64,000 nucleotides of DNA. It comes from Sedimenticola thiotaurini (lineage in GTDB: Bacteria; Pseudomonadota; Gammaproteobacteria; Chromatiales; Chromatiaceae). A program made the position numbers and the translations under genes. The stretch's first letter is position 1. Each line of letters opens with the position of its first letter. Positions 36,265-45,333 of this stretch are shown here, piece by piece. The notes beneath the pieces are model-generated. The model saw only the letters and a program-made list of their open reading frames with translations. It ran no database searches and was not told the DNA's origin. Where the stretch lies: NCBI RefSeq assembly GCF_001007875.1, contig NZ_CP011412.1:3038001-3102000 (forward strand). Reading direction: 5' to 3'.

Positions 36265-36624
36265 TCATGGATGGAGCTGTAATTTGAATCGCTGTTTGGC
36301 AATGCCGTGTTTGAGGTCTTGCGCCTCAATCTCGACCTGGGAGATGCCGCTCGGGATGGCCAGGGTGAGTCCGCGGGTGAAGGGTTGTTCGTTAACATGG
36401 GGATGGTACAGTGTGCGCTCACCCAGCAGGGTGCCGTCGGGGGCGAATACCCGCCAGGCGTTGGCATAGTGGTCCCAGCCGGTGTCGTTATGACGCAGTG
36501 TGACCTGGATATGGTAGCGGTTTCCATCGACCCGGTTGGCAGTGGCGTTGATAATCTCCACATCACCGGCGATTGATATAACCGGTAATAACCAGAGTGA
36601 CACGAGTATCAGGATTTGACGCAT
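36265..36624 (-). CDS. Small secreted protein of unknown function
   Basis: A 119-residue protein with a signal peptide (MRQILILVSLWLLPVISIAG). A beta-rich domain follows: VEIINATANRVDGNRYHIQV, TLRHNDTGWDHYANAWRVF, LGERTLYHPHVNEQPFTRGL, and a closing VEIEAQDLKHGIAKQRFKL. The pattern is an immunoglobulin-like beta sandwich by appearance. No enzyme motif is visible, and no characterised family is recognised. The start at 36624 is the ATG that gives the signal peptide. The gene diverges from lgt. Confidence 0.78.
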   Translation of the reverse strand: MRQILILVSLWLLPVISIAGDVEIINATANRVDGNRYHIQVTLRHNDTGWDHYANAWRVFAPDGTLLGERTLYHPHVNEQPFTRGLTLAIPSGISQVEIEAQDLKHGIAKQRFKLQLHP

Positions 36625-36739
36625 ATCTGTTGACTCCATAAAGGTGATGGCAGGGTTGCTGCTGTAAGTAGCTGGACCCCGGCCGCCGCGGAAAATTCCC
36701 TTTTGCTCTGACTCCAACTACTCACTAAGATAGCGCCCT

Positions 36740-37582
36740 ATGTTGACTTACCCAAATATTGATCCGGTTCTGGTGTCATTCGGACCGGTGGCGGTGCACT
36801 GGTACGGGGTCATGTATCTGATCGGTTTCTCGGCCGGCTGGTGGCTGGGCCGGTTGCGTGCTGCCCGACCCGGGTCCGGCTGGCGTGTGGAGCAGGTGGA
36901 TGATCTGGTGTTCTATATCGCGCTGGGTGTGGTACTGGGTGGTCGGATCGGTTACACCCTGTTTTATGGCTTCGACGAATTCCTGCGGGACCCGCTTTCG
37001 CTGCTGCGCATCTGGCAGGGCGGCATGTCGTTCCATGGCGGTCTGCTGGGGGTGCTGGTGGCCATGGGGCTGTTCGGACGCCGTCACGACAAGGGCTTTT
37101 TCCAGAGCACCGATTTTATCGCACCGCTGATTCCCATCGGCCTGGGAGCGGGGCGTGTCGGTAACTTTATCAATGGCGAGTTGTGGGGTGCGCCGACCTC
37201 GGTACCCTGGGCCATGCAGGTCTCCTGCGAGCGCTTCGTGTCCCTCTGTGCAGACAAGTTGCAGTTGCCGCCGGGCACCCTGATGACACCACCACTGCAT
37301 CCCAATCAGCTCTACGAAGCGCTGCTGGAGGGGGTGGTGATGTTCACCATTCTGTGGCTGTTCTCCGCCCGGCCGCGACCCGCCATGGCGGTATCCGGTC
37401 TGTTCCTGGTCTGTTACGGTGTGTTCCGCTTCGGCATCGAGTTCGTTCGCATGCCGGATGTTCAGCTGGGCTACCTGGCGTTTGGATGGGTAACCATGGG
37501 TCAGTTGTTGACCTTGCCCATGTTGCTGGCCGGCGCCATTCTGATCTGGCTGGCCTATCGCCGCCGCACAACAACGGGTTGA
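36740..37582 (+). CDS. lgt: Prolipoprotein diacylglyceryl transferase (Lgt)
   Basis: An inner-membrane enzyme that adds diacylglycerol to the lipobox Cys of prolipoproteins. It has 280 residues and about seven membrane helices. Family motifs are [15 protein letters not shown] (with the essential His/Tyr region), [24 protein letters not shown] and the Lgt signature [13 protein letters not shown] (around 139-151), then [12 protein letters not shown] and FRFGIEFVR. It is followed after three bases by thyA, an order conserved in many gammaproteobacteria. Confidence 0.96.
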   Translation: MLTYPNIDPVLVSFGPVAVHWYGVMYLIGFSAGWWLGRLRAARPGSGWRVEQVDDLVFYIALGVVLGGRIGYTLFYGFDEFLRDPLSLLRIWQGGMSFHGGLLGVLVAMGLFGRRHDKGFFQSTDFIAPLIPIGLGAGRVGNFINGELWGAPTSVPWAMQVSCERFVSLCADKLQLPPGTLMTPPLHPNQLYEALLEGVVMFTILWLFSARPRPAMAVSGLFLVCYGVFRFGIEFVRMPDVQLGYLAFGWVTMGQLLTLPMLLAGAILIWLAYRRRTTTG

Positions 37583-37585
37583 ATT

Positions 37586-38380
37586 ATGCGTCAATATCTC
37601 GATCTCATGGGCCATGTTCTGGAGAACGGCACCCGCAAGGAGGACCGCACCGGCACCGGTACACTGAGTGTGTTCGGCTACCAGATGCGCTTTGACCTGG
37701 CGGACGGTTTTCCCCTGGTCACCACCAAAAAACTCCACCTGCGCTCGATCATCCATGAGCTGCTCTGGTTCCTTAAGGGGGAGACCAATATCCGTTATCT
37801 GAAGGAGAACGGGGTCAGCATCTGGGATGAGTGGGCCGATGAGAACGGTGACCTGGGGCCGGTCTACGGTGCCCAGTGGCGCTCCTGGCCGACCCCCGAC
37901 GGCGGGCATATCGACCAGATCGCCCAGCTGGTGGAGCAGATCCGTAACAATCCCGATTCCCGGCGTCTGCTGGTGAGCGCCTGGAACCCGGCCGAGGTGG
38001 AGCAGATGGCACTGCCGCCCTGTCACTGCCTGTTCCAGTTCTACGTGGCGGAGGGCCGGCTCTCCTGTCAGCTCTACCAGCGCAGTGCGGATATTTTTCT
38101 CGGTGTACCCTTCAATATCGCCTCCTACGCCCTGCTGACCCTGATGATGGCCCAGGTGACCGGGCTGCAACCGGGCGAGTTTATCCACACCTTTGGTGAC
38201 GCCCATCTCTACTCCAATCACCTGGAGCAGGTGGCGACCCAGCTGGCCCGCACACCCTATCCACTGCCCCGCATGCAGCTCAACCCGGAGGTCAGTTCGC
38301 TGTTCGATTTTGTCTACGACGATTTCACCCTGCAGCAGTACGAGTGCCATCCCCACATCAAGGCGCCGGTGGCGGTGTGA
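37586..38380 (+). CDS. thyA: Thymidylate synthase
   Basis: Methylates dUMP with methylene-THF to give dTMP and dihydrofolate. The 264-residue length equals E. coli ThyA. Motifs are [20 protein letters not shown], the active-site Cys in [13 protein letters not shown] (around 146), [23 protein letters not shown] in two parts ([15 protein letters not shown]), and [12 protein letters not shown]. It sits between lgt and folA, whose product regenerates the folate oxidised by this reaction. A short non-coding gap of 84 bases follows. Confidence 0.97.
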   Translation: MRQYLDLMGHVLENGTRKEDRTGTGTLSVFGYQMRFDLADGFPLVTTKKLHLRSIIHELLWFLKGETNIRYLKENGVSIWDEWADENGDLGPVYGAQWRSWPTPDGGHIDQIAQLVEQIRNNPDSRRLLVSAWNPAEVEQMALPPCHCLFQFYVAEGRLSCQLYQRSADIFLGVPFNIASYALLTLMMAQVTGLQPGEFIHTFGDAHLYSNHLEQVATQLARTPYPLPRMQLNPEVSSLFDFVYDDFTLQQYECHPHIKAPVAV

Positions 38381-38464
38381 GGCGATGATCCGGGTACAAC
38401 TGCCGGGATTTTTGCAGATGGCTGAACTAAAGCCCGGGACCTGGACGTGGTATGCTCCTCCGCC

Positions 38465-38965
38465 ATGAAGCAGCAACCAACCCTTTCCCTCATCGCCGCC
38501 ATGGACGAGAATCGGGTGATCGGTAGTGACAACCGGTTACCCTGGCGCCTGCCGGCGGATCTGCAACACTTCAAGCGCCTGACCATGGGCAAGCCCATGG
38601 TGATGGGGCGCAAGACCTGGGAGTCCCTGCCCGGCCTGTTACCGGGCCGCACCCATATCGTGATCACGGCCAACCCGACCTACCAGGCGGCGGGCTGTCT
38701 GCTGGTGCACTCCATTGAGCAGGCACTGGCGGCGGCCGGTGAGGTGGATGAGATCATGGTGGTAGGTGGCGCCAATCTCTATCGCCAACTGCTGCCCCGG
38801 GCGGATCGCCTCTACCTGACCCTGGTGCATACCCGGGTGTCCGGGGATGCCTGGTTTCCGGATTATCAGGCCGATGAATGGCGTGAAACCGCCCGGGAGG
38901 ACCATGCCGCCGATGAGCGCAATCCGTTCGCCTACAGCTTTCTGACCCTGCAGCGGGTGCGCTGA
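38465..38965 (+). CDS. folA: Dihydrofolate reductase
   Basis: Reduces dihydrofolate to tetrahydrofolate with NADPH. It has 166 residues with SLIAAMDENRVIGSDNRLPWRLPADLQHFK (the Met20-type loop and catalytic acid, here DLQHFK), MVMGRKTWESL, and IMVVGGANLYRQLLPRADRLYLT split over two strands. The ATG at 38465 is preferred over an in-frame GTG at 38447, because homology begins at SLIAAMD. It works with thyA immediately upstream and lies beside apaH, as in E. coli. Confidence 0.95.
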   Translation: MKQQPTLSLIAAMDENRVIGSDNRLPWRLPADLQHFKRLTMGKPMVMGRKTWESLPGLLPGRTHIVITANPTYQAAGCLLVHSIEQALAAAGEVDEIMVVGGANLYRQLLPRADRLYLTLVHTRVSGDAWFPDYQADEWRETAREDHAADERNPFAYSFLTLQRVR

Positions 38966-38987
38966 GGCCCCCGCCCGGGGTGGTGCA

Positions 38988-39776
38988 TCAACGGCCGTCC
39001 AGCAGGCGGCCGATGCCGCCCAGAGCTGAGCCTTCACCCCGGTCGCTGCCGCCAGCGGAGGGGGCGTGGGAGAGAATCCGGTCGGCCATGCGGGAGAAGG
39101 GCAGGCTCTGCAGCCAGACGGTGCCCCGGCCGCGCAGGGTGGCCAGGAACAGTCCTTCACCACCGAATACCATGGATTTCAGGTTGCCGGCACGTTCGAT
39201 GTCGTAGTCGATCTGACCACTGAACCCCACCAGGCAGCCGCTGTCCACCCGCAAGGTTTCGCCGTTCAGCTGTTTCTCTATGATAGTGCCGCCGGCCTGG
39301 ATAAAGGCCATGCCATCGCCCTCCAGGGTCTGCAGAATGAATCCTTCGCCGCCGAACAGGCCGACACCGATCTTGCGATTGAAGGTGATATCGATCTTGG
39401 TGCCCAGGGCAGCGCAGAGAAAGGCGTCCTTCTGACAGGTCACTTTTTCCCCATGGGCCGCCATGTCGAGGGGGATGATATTGCCCGGGTAGGGGGCAGA
39501 GAAAGCGACGCGCCGTTTACCCACGCCCTGATTGGAGAAGTGGGTGGTGAAGAGCGACTCGCCGCTGACCATCCGTTTGCCGGCGGTGAAGAGCTTGCCC
39601 ATGAAGCCCTGTTCCGGTTCGGAACCGTCGCCCATGCGGGTCTCAAAGGTGATGCCATCTTCCATGTAGGTCATGGCGCCGGCTTCCGCCACCACGATCT
39701 CACCCGGATCAAGCTCCACCTCCACCAGCTGCATCTCGGATCCGATAATTTCATAATCAATTTCATGACAGCGCAT
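38988..39776 (-). CDS. AIM24/TIGR00266-family protein
   Basis: A 262-residue soluble beta-rich protein of the TIGR00266 (AIM24-like) family. It starts [20 protein letters not shown] and has the family pattern [43 protein letters not shown] and [18 protein letters not shown], with Gly-rich turns between repeated strands. The biochemical function is unknown; relatives include the yeast mitochondrial Aim24. An AAGGAG ribosome site precedes the ATG at 39776; the frame extends to a TTG two codons earlier. It is convergent with folA and downstream of apaH. Confidence 0.87.
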   Translation of the reverse strand: MRCHEIDYEIIGSEMQLVEVELDPGEIVVAEAGAMTYMEDGITFETRMGDGSEPEQGFMGKLFTAGKRMVSGESLFTTHFSNQGVGKRRVAFSAPYPGNIIPLDMAAHGEKVTCQKDAFLCAALGTKIDITFNRKIGVGLFGGEGFILQTLEGDGMAFIQAGGTIIEKQLNGETLRVDSGCLVGFSGQIDYDIERAGNLKSMVFGGEGLFLATLRGRGTVWLQSLPFSRMADRILSHAPSAGGSDRGEGSALGGIGRLLDGR

Positions 39777-39825
39777 GACCAACTCCTTGATTGTGTCGGG
39801 TTGTTTTTGTCAGTCCGGTAAGTTT

Positions 39826-40659
39826 TCAGGGTTTCTTGTAGCCACTGCAGTTGATCTGCACAGGGCGTGGCGGCTTCTCCCGGCGAACCTGCAGTGCAGT
39901 CAGTTTGCCACCCCACAGGCAACCGCTGTCCAGGCACCAGCAGTTGTCACTGGTGTAGTAACCGAGCGTCGACCAGTGGCCGAACAGGATACGGTCTTTA
40001 CGGGTGGCCCGTCCGGGGACGGCAAACCAGGGGTAGAGGTCCGATGCCTGGTGGCCAGGGGAGCGCTTCTCTTTCAGTGCAAGATTGCCCTGGCTGTCGC
40101 AGAAACGGAGGCGGGTAAAGCAGTTGATGATGAAGCGGTAACGCTCCATCTTTTGCAGATCGTCCGACCAACGGCGGGGCTCATTGCCGTACATCTGCAG
40201 GCAGAGGTCCCGGAATCCGTCCCCCCGCAGTGCGGCTTCCACCTCGGCCGCCCGTTGTAGCGCCGTGGCCAGGTCCCACTGGGGTGGCAAGCCGGCGTGA
40301 ACCATGCTGTATCCCCGGTCGTCACAGTGGTACATCAGGGGGCGGTGACGCAGCCACTCCAGCAGTTCGTCCCGATCCTTCGCCTTCAGGACCTCCCCCA
40401 GGGTGTGATCTTTCTCGGCATGTTTCATGTTGCCCTGGGACATGGCCAGCAGGTGCAGGTCGTGGTTGCCCAGCACCACCCGGGCGCCATCGCCCAGCTT
40501 CATGACGAAGCGCAGAGTCTTCAGAGAGTCGGGGCCGCGGTTGACCAGGTCGCCGGCGAACCAGAGGGTATCCCGGTCCGGGTTATACTTGATCTCTTTC
40601 AGCAGCTGCATCAGCTCTCGGTAGCAGCCTTGTACATCACCAATGGCATACAGCGCCAT
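39826..40659 (-). CDS. apaH: Symmetrical bis(5'-nucleosyl)-tetraphosphatase (ApaH)
   Basis: Hydrolyses Ap4A to two ADP and can decap Np4-capped RNA. It has 277 residues and is a metallophosphatase with motifs YAIGDVQGCYRELMQLL, LWFAGDLVNRGPDSL, VLGNHDLHLLAM and a later MVHAGLPPQW and FGHWSTLGY. The ATG at 40659 has GGTGGA upstream and gives the normal MALYAIGD start; a GTG four codons before is also open. It belongs to the apaG-yjdF-apaH stretch, with a DUF2238 gene between apaG and apaH, unlike the direct pair in E. coli. Confidence 0.95.
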   Translation of the reverse strand: MALYAIGDVQGCYRELMQLLKEIKYNPDRDTLWFAGDLVNRGPDSLKTLRFVMKLGDGARVVLGNHDLHLLAMSQGNMKHAEKDHTLGEVLKAKDRDELLEWLRHRPLMYHCDDRGYSMVHAGLPPQWDLATALQRAAEVEAALRGDGFRDLCLQMYGNEPRRWSDDLQKMERYRFIINCFTRLRFCDSQGNLALKEKRSPGHQASDLYPWFAVPGRATRKDRILFGHWSTLGYYTSDNCWCLDSGCLWGGKLTALQVRREKPPRPVQINCSGYKKP

Positions 40660-40674
40660 ATCAGAATCCACCGT

Positions 40675-41316
40675 TTATTGAAGTTCAGCCAGTTGTCGAT
40701 CGTGCAGCCTCCCCAGCAGCAGTTGGGAAAGCAGCGCGCCGGTAAGTGCCAGGAACATGTCCCACTGGGTATCCCAGACATCGCCCTGGGTGCCGAGAAA
40801 GGCCGATGAGGCCTGCTCGCTGATCAGGGCGGTCCACCATTCGATCATTTCATAAAAGGCGGAGAAGGCCAGACAGATACTGGTCACTGTCAGCAGCAAC
40901 CAACCATCCCGCACCAGCGGCGAGCATCGTAGCAAAATCTCCCGGGCCAGTATGGCGGGGATAAAGCCCTGGGCCAGATGGCCAACCCGGTCATAGTGGT
41001 TGCGTGACAGCTCAAGCGTATCACGTAACCAGTTGAACAGGGGAACCTCGGCGTAAGTGTAGTAGCCACCGATAATCAGAATCACCCCATGCAGCGCCAG
41101 CAAACGGTAGAGCAGTGGTGTCAGGGGGAATGTGCGACGGGTGCCTATGACCAGGGCAACTCCCAGCATCACCGGTACGGTCTCCAGGAACCAGGTGAGC
41201 CTGTCGGCTACCGGGTCGATGGCACTGAACAGCAGGAACAGGATAACCAGGGCCAGCAGTATGGCCGGTTCATTCGGGGTGGCTCGCTTCATCCAGACAA
41301 CCCGGGTGCGGGCCAC
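40675..41316 (-). CDS. DUF2238 (YjdF-like) membrane protein
   Basis: A 213-residue inner-membrane protein with about six hydrophobic helices. It is recognised by the DUF2238 pattern: GGYYTYAEVPLFNWLRD (around 86-102), RNHYDRVGHLAQGFIPAI, ICLAFSAFYEMIEWW and LGTQGDVWDTQWDMFLALTGA, here in separate segments. The conserved His, Asp and Glu residues inside membrane-facing motifs suggest an enzymatic or metal site, but no function is known. It overlaps the end of apaG by one base and precedes apaH. Confidence 0.88.
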   Translation of the reverse strand: MARTRVVWMKRATPNEPAILLALVILFLLFSAIDPVADRLTWFLETVPVMLGVALVIGTRRTFPLTPLLYRLLALHGVILIIGGYYTYAEVPLFNWLRDTLELSRNHYDRVGHLAQGFIPAILAREILLRCSPLVRDGWLLLTVTSICLAFSAFYEMIEWWTALISEQASSAFLGTQGDVWDTQWDMFLALTGALLSQLLLGRLHDRQLAELQ

Positions 41317-41699
41317 TAGTGCAGCATGTGGGGTAGCGCCAGGGAGAAGGGGGCGATGATGGCTTCGAACTGTTCGCCGGAATCCGTCTCCATCTGGTAG
41401 CTGCCCTGCATGGTGCCTACCGGCGTGGGTAAGGTGGTGCCACTGGTGTAGCTGAAATCCTCGCCGGGACGCAGTAGTGGTTGTTGTCCCACCACTCCCT
41501 CGCCGAACACCTCCTGCACGCCGCCGTTGGCATCGGTGATCAACCAGTGACGGCTGATCAGTCGGGCCGTGCTCTGACCGGTGTTGCGTATGGTGATACT
41601 GTAGGCGAATACGTAGTGAGACTCGGCCGGTTTGGACTGCTCTTCGACATAGGCTGTACGCACATCCACTTCAATACTGTTTTGTGCTGGCTTGCTCAT
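41316..41699 (-). CDS. apaG: ApaG protein
   Basis: A 127-residue fibronectin type III-like beta sandwich. Family motifs are HYVFAYSITIRNTGQSTARL, SRHWLITDANGGVQEVFGEG, VVGQQPLLRPGEDFSYTSGT and GTMQGSYQMETDSGEQF. In eukaryotes the same domain occurs in F-box proteins. The bacterial role is unclear; it is named after its place before apaH and has been tied to Co/Mg resistance. The normally preceding rsmA (ksgA) is missing here. Confidence 0.94.
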   Translation of the reverse strand: MSKPAQNSIEVDVRTAYVEEQSKPAESHYVFAYSITIRNTGQSTARLISRHWLITDANGGVQEVFGEGVVGQQPLLRPGEDFSYTSGTTLPTPVGTMQGSYQMETDSGEQFEAIIAPFSLALPHMLH

Positions 41700-41854
41700 G
41701 GGCTGGTATGTGGCTCGATTGCGGGTATGGTTTGATTTTATCTGAAAAGCGCAGAGTGTGGGATAATTATGACCGCTTCAGATAATAGTGGGTCGGTCGC
41801 TGAATAGATTATTCCGGATACTGTCCAGTGAGCTGAAACCAGAGGATGGCGTGC

Positions 41855-42310
41855 ATGAACAAACGATCTCTATTCCTACTGCTGTGGCTGTTGAGTCTGA
41901 CGGCCTGGGCGGCGGATGCCGATCAGTTGCTGCTGGCGGCCGCCGGGCTCGGTCAGGTTCAGCAGGTGCAGGCGTTGCTGGCCCAGGGAGCGGATGCCAA
42001 TGCCAGGAACGGAGCCGGACGGCCGGCGCTGGTGCTGGCAGCGTTTAATGGCAACGTCCGTACTCTCAAGGCATTGCTGGCGGCTGGCGCTGATGTCAAC
42101 GCGGTGGACAGTGCCGGCAACAGCGCCCTGATGGAGGCGGCCGCCTTCGGCCATGTGGAGGCGGTGACACTGCTGCTGCAAGCGGGCGCCGATGCCACTC
42201 TGAAGAACAAGTCAGGCATGGGGGCGCAGCAGCGGGCTGCGCTGGGCAAATATTCCGAAGTGACCCGTCTGCTGGAGGAGGCATCCAGTGCCGCAGAGGA
42301 TGATGATTGA
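41855..42310 (+). CDS. Secreted ankyrin-repeat protein
   Basis: A 151-residue protein with a signal peptide (KRSLFLLLWLLSLTAWAADA) and three to four ankyrin repeats: LLLAAAGLGQVQQVQALLAQ, GADANARNGAGRPALVLAAF, GNVRTLKALLAAGADVNAVD, and SALMEAAAFGHVEAVTLLLQ. The tail is acidic (SAAEDDD). Ankyrin repeats bind other proteins; the partner is unknown. The ATG at 41855 has GAGG about ten bases upstream; an earlier ATG at 41846 adds three residues. It diverges from apaG. Confidence 0.85.
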   Translation: MNKRSLFLLLWLLSLTAWAADADQLLLAAAGLGQVQQVQALLAQGADANARNGAGRPALVLAAFNGNVRTLKALLAAGADVNAVDSAGNSALMEAAAFGHVEAVTLLLQAGADATLKNKSGMGAQQRAALGKYSEVTRLLEEASSAAEDDD

Positions 42311-42515
42311 GGCCAGTCCTGACAGTTACCATCCGATAAGTCAGTTTTTTTCAGCTGATTGATTCGCCCTGCCTGATCAGGGTCACTCCCAGGGCGATCT
42401 GCCCCGCCTGGTTGCCCTGAAAGATGCCATGGCTTGCCCAGATGGTTTAGAATTGGCCGGGTTTTTGGTTCGCGGCCTCATGCCGGGACTGTTCTGGATT
42501 CAATCTGGGTGATCA

Positions 42516-43463
42516 ATGAGCAAAAAATTACGTGTGGGCGTCGTTGGAGTTGGCTATCTGGGGCGTTTCCACGCCCTGATCTATTCCAGGATGGACAATG
42601 TGGAGCTGGTCGGTGTGGTGGACATCGATGCGGAGGCCGCTGCCCGGGTGGCTGACGAGTGTGGCTGCCCCGCCTTTGCAAACAGCAGTGATCTGCTGGG
42701 GAAGGTGGATGCGGTCAGTATCGTGGTACCCACCACGGCCCATCTGGAAGAGGCGCGGCAGTTCCTGCAGGCCGGTGTGCACATGCTGCTGGAGAAGCCC
42801 ATCGCCTCCACGGTCAAGGAGGGCGCGGAAATCGTCCGGTTGGCGGAGGAGGCCGGTGTTATACTGCAGATCGGTCACCTGGAACGCTTCAATGCCGGCG
42901 TAATGGCGCTGGCGGAACGGATCAACCGCCCCCGCTTTATTGAAGCCCACCGCATGGGTGGCTTTGTAGAGCGTGCCACCGACGTGGATGTGGTGTCGGA
43001 TCTGATGATCCACGATATCGATATCATTCTCTCCCTGGTGAAATCGGAAATCACCGCCATCTCCGCAGTCGGGACACCGGTCCTCACTCCCCATGTGGAT
43101 ATCGCCAATGCACGACTTGAGTTCGCCAACGGTACCGTGGCCAATGTGATCGCCAGCCGGGTATCGGAGAAGCGCATGCGACGTATCCGGGTGTTCGAGG
43201 AGAACCGCTACGAATCGCTCGATTTTATTGATCAGCGTATCGAGACCGCCTACCCCAAACCCCGTCCCGGTGAAGCCTGGCCGGAAGTGGTGGTTGAGCG
43301 TCTGGATATCGAACCGGTCAAACCGCTGGATGCGGAACTGGCGGCTTTCGCCGACAGCGTACTGACCGGCAAGGCACCCCTGGTGGATGGCCGTGTGGGG
43401 CTGGAGGCGCTGGAAGTGGCCATGCGGGTCAAGAATGAAATCATGGGACGCCTCGCCAACTGA
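42516..43463 (+). CDS. gnnA: Gfo/Idh/MocA oxidoreductase, probable UDP-GlcNAc 3-dehydrogenase (GnnA-like)
   Basis: An NAD-dependent sugar dehydrogenase of 315 residues. The Rossmann start is VGVVGVGYLGRFHALIYSRM. The family EKPI motif is in MLLEKPIAS (around 97), and GHLERFNAGV and VVSDLMIHDIDIIL (catalytic-region DxxxH) follow. The GYLGRFHA and HLERFN patterns match the dehydrogenase that occurs in lpx clusters and, with GnnB, makes UDP-2,3-diamino-GlcNAc. An aminotransferase gene 80 bases downstream supports this. The substrate is inferred, not shown. Confidence 0.75.
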   Translation: MSKKLRVGVVGVGYLGRFHALIYSRMDNVELVGVVDIDAEAAARVADECGCPAFANSSDLLGKVDAVSIVVPTTAHLEEARQFLQAGVHMLLEKPIASTVKEGAEIVRLAEEAGVILQIGHLERFNAGVMALAERINRPRFIEAHRMGGFVERATDVDVVSDLMIHDIDIILSLVKSEITAISAVGTPVLTPHVDIANARLEFANGTVANVIASRVSEKRMRRIRVFEENRYESLDFIDQRIETAYPKPRPGEAWPEVVVERLDIEPVKPLDAELAAFADSVLTGKAPLVDGRVGLEALEVAMRVKNEIMGRLAN

Positions 43464-43543
43464 TCCGGCTGCCCCATTGACAACAGCTGGGCCAGCGGTG
43501 GCTACACTCACTCTTTATTTCGCTACAGAAATCGGAAACCACA

Positions 43544-44659
43544 ATGACACAACAAGCAACCCCCCAGGGAGTACCCTACCTTAGTCTGCAGCAGGAATTC
43601 AGTTCGCTGCAGGAGGAGTGGTTCAGTCGCATCGAATCGATTGGTGCCAGCGGGGCCTTCATCCTCGGTCCCAATGTGCGCGCTTTCGAGCAGGAGGCGG
43701 CGGCCTATGTGGGGAGCGAATTTGCCGTGGCGGTGGCCAACGGTACCGATGCGCTGGTGCTTTCACTGCGTGCCCTGGATATCGGTCCCGGTGATGAGGT
43801 GATCACTTCACCGTTCACCTTCTTCGCCACTGCCGAGGCGATCTCGGTAGTGGGTGCCACGCCGGTGTTTGCTGACATCGATGAGGCAAGTTTCAATCTC
43901 GATCCGGCCAGCGTGGCAGCCAGAATCAATGGCCATACCAAGGCCATTCTGCCGGTACATATTTTTGGTAACCCGGCGGACATGGCGGCTCTGCGGCAGT
44001 TGGCAGAGCAGCATGGCCTGAAACTTATCGAAGATGCCGCCCAGGCCTTTGGTGCCCGCTCTGGAACGGCCACCGTGGGCAGCCTGGGTGATACCGGCTG
44101 TTTCAGCTTCTATCCCACCAAGGTGCTGGGTTGCTATGGTGACGGTGGGCTGATCACCACCCGTGATGAGACCGTTCGGGATCGCCTGCTGAAGTTGCGC
44201 AACCACGGTGCTACGGCGCCCTTTACCCATGATGAGCTGGGCTACAATTCGCGGCTGGATGAAGTACAGGCCGCGCTGTTGCGTATCAAACTGGAGAAGC
44301 TGGAACAGGATATCGCTGCCCGTTCCCAGGTGGCGGATTGGTATGATGCGCGACTTTCCAGCCTGGATCTGGTCACACCCCGGCGTCCCGCCGACGGGCG
44401 TCACGCCTTCAATCTGTATACCATTCGCCATCCCCGGCGTGACGCCCTGCGGGCGCACCTGAATGAGCACAAGATCGGCAATAGTCAATGCTATCCGCTG
44501 GGGCTGCATCTGCAGCAGATCTATGCCGAACTCGGTTATCGTCCCGGGGATCTGCCGGTGGTGGATCGAGTGTGTGGTGAGACGCTCTCCTTACCTATTT
44601 TTCCGGCCATGACCGAGGAACAGGTGGATACGGTTTGTCAGCGGGTGGCGGAGATCTGA
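43544..44659 (+). CDS. gnnB: DegT/DnrJ/EryC1/StrS aminotransferase, probable GnnB-like
   Basis: A PLP-dependent sugar aminotransferase of 371 residues. Motifs are FILGPNVRAFEQEAAAYVG, VANGTDALVLSLRAL, DEVITSPFTFFATAEAI, IEDAAQAFGA, and the cofactor Lys in CFSFYPTKVLGCYGDGG (around 185). GYNSRLDEVQAALL follows. It lies directly after the GnnA-like dehydrogenase. Together they could turn UDP-GlcNAc into the 3-amino sugar that gives lipid A amide-linked primary chains, as in Acidithiobacillus and Leptospira. Other 3-amino or 4-amino sugars are possible. Confidence 0.78.
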   Translation: MTQQATPQGVPYLSLQQEFSSLQEEWFSRIESIGASGAFILGPNVRAFEQEAAAYVGSEFAVAVANGTDALVLSLRALDIGPGDEVITSPFTFFATAEAISVVGATPVFADIDEASFNLDPASVAARINGHTKAILPVHIFGNPADMAALRQLAEQHGLKLIEDAAQAFGARSGTATVGSLGDTGCFSFYPTKVLGCYGDGGLITTRDETVRDRLLKLRNHGATAPFTHDELGYNSRLDEVQAALLRIKLEKLEQDIAARSQVADWYDARLSSLDLVTPRRPADGRHAFNLYTIRHPRRDALRAHLNEHKIGNSQCYPLGLHLQQIYAELGYRPGDLPVVDRVCGETLSLPIFPAMTEEQVDTVCQRVAEI

Positions 44660-44670
44660 AGCCGGAGCAG

Positions 44671-44693
44671 GCCGGCCGCAGCCTGCGGCCGGC
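44671..44693. terminator. Hairpin between convergent gnnB-like and small acidic protein genes
   Basis: A perfect 10-bp stem (44671-44680 with 44684-44693, GCCGGCCGCA/TGCGGCCGGC) with a GCC loop. It lies in the 60-base gap between two convergent genes, without a T run. Confidence 0.5.
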
Positions 44694-44719
44694 TATGTGG
44701 TCTGTATGGACGGGTGAGC

Positions 44720-45109
44720 TTAATCGTCATCCACGTCGATATCGATATCCAGGTCGTCATCCAGAACCGCATCATCAATCCCATCTTCCAGTTCCGGTTT
44801 GACGCTATCGGCGGTGGCCTGTGGGGTCAGTTCCACCTGCTTGAGGCGCATGGAGGCGCGCGGCGTGAACTCCTTTTTGGCCTTCTTGTAGCCGGCATTC
44901 AGGGAACTGATCAGGTCCGATTCATGTTCACCGAGATCCCGCAACTTCTTTTCCACAATAGCGGCCTGGAATTCCAGGATCTTGTCCCGGTTGAGCGAGT
45001 AGAGGTAAACGGTATTCGCATTGCCTGTTTCCAAGCTCGGGTCCCGCAGGACCGGTGAGCTTTTTTTACCCGCTTCCAGATAGCCGTGCCAATAGTTCGT
45101 TTTACTCAT
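44720..45109 (-). CDS. Small acidic-tailed protein of unknown function
   Basis: A 129-residue soluble protein. The N-terminal part is basic and polar (SKTNYWHGYLEAGKKSSPVL, NTVYLYSLNRDKILEFQAAI). The middle is helical (VEKKLRDLGEHESDLISSLN). The last 25 residues are almost only Asp, Ile, Val and Leu (VLDDDLDIDIDVDDD). I recognise no characterised family. The highly charged tail may be disordered or bind cations. It stands alone between the convergent gnnB-like gene and cysB. Confidence 0.75.
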   Translation of the reverse strand: MSKTNYWHGYLEAGKKSSPVLRDPSLETGNANTVYLYSLNRDKILEFQAAIVEKKLRDLGEHESDLISSLNAGYKKAKKEFTPRASMRLKQVELTPQATADSVKPELEDGIDDAVLDDDLDIDIDVDDD

Positions 45110-45333
45110 GTATTCCCCGCATTATCTGATCGCGTTCCTTCCGGAATCGCCTGATTACCGACAATGATCCTCCGGCCAGCCAGGGCTCTGGGGGACCGGA
45201 AACGGCCTGATATTATTTTAAAAGCGGGGTTTCGACAATAGTTTCCACGGGCAAAATTGGCCACGCCTGAACGGTCCCGGATTGTCTCCTGAAGGGGGCT
45301 CCGGAAACCCGCCCGGGCAGTTGCCAGGGAGGG

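Noticed and set aside
36776-38476. 566-codon minus-strand frame opposite lgt and thyA.
   Set aside because: It is antisense to two well-conserved genes and has low-complexity His/Gln/Arg-rich composition.
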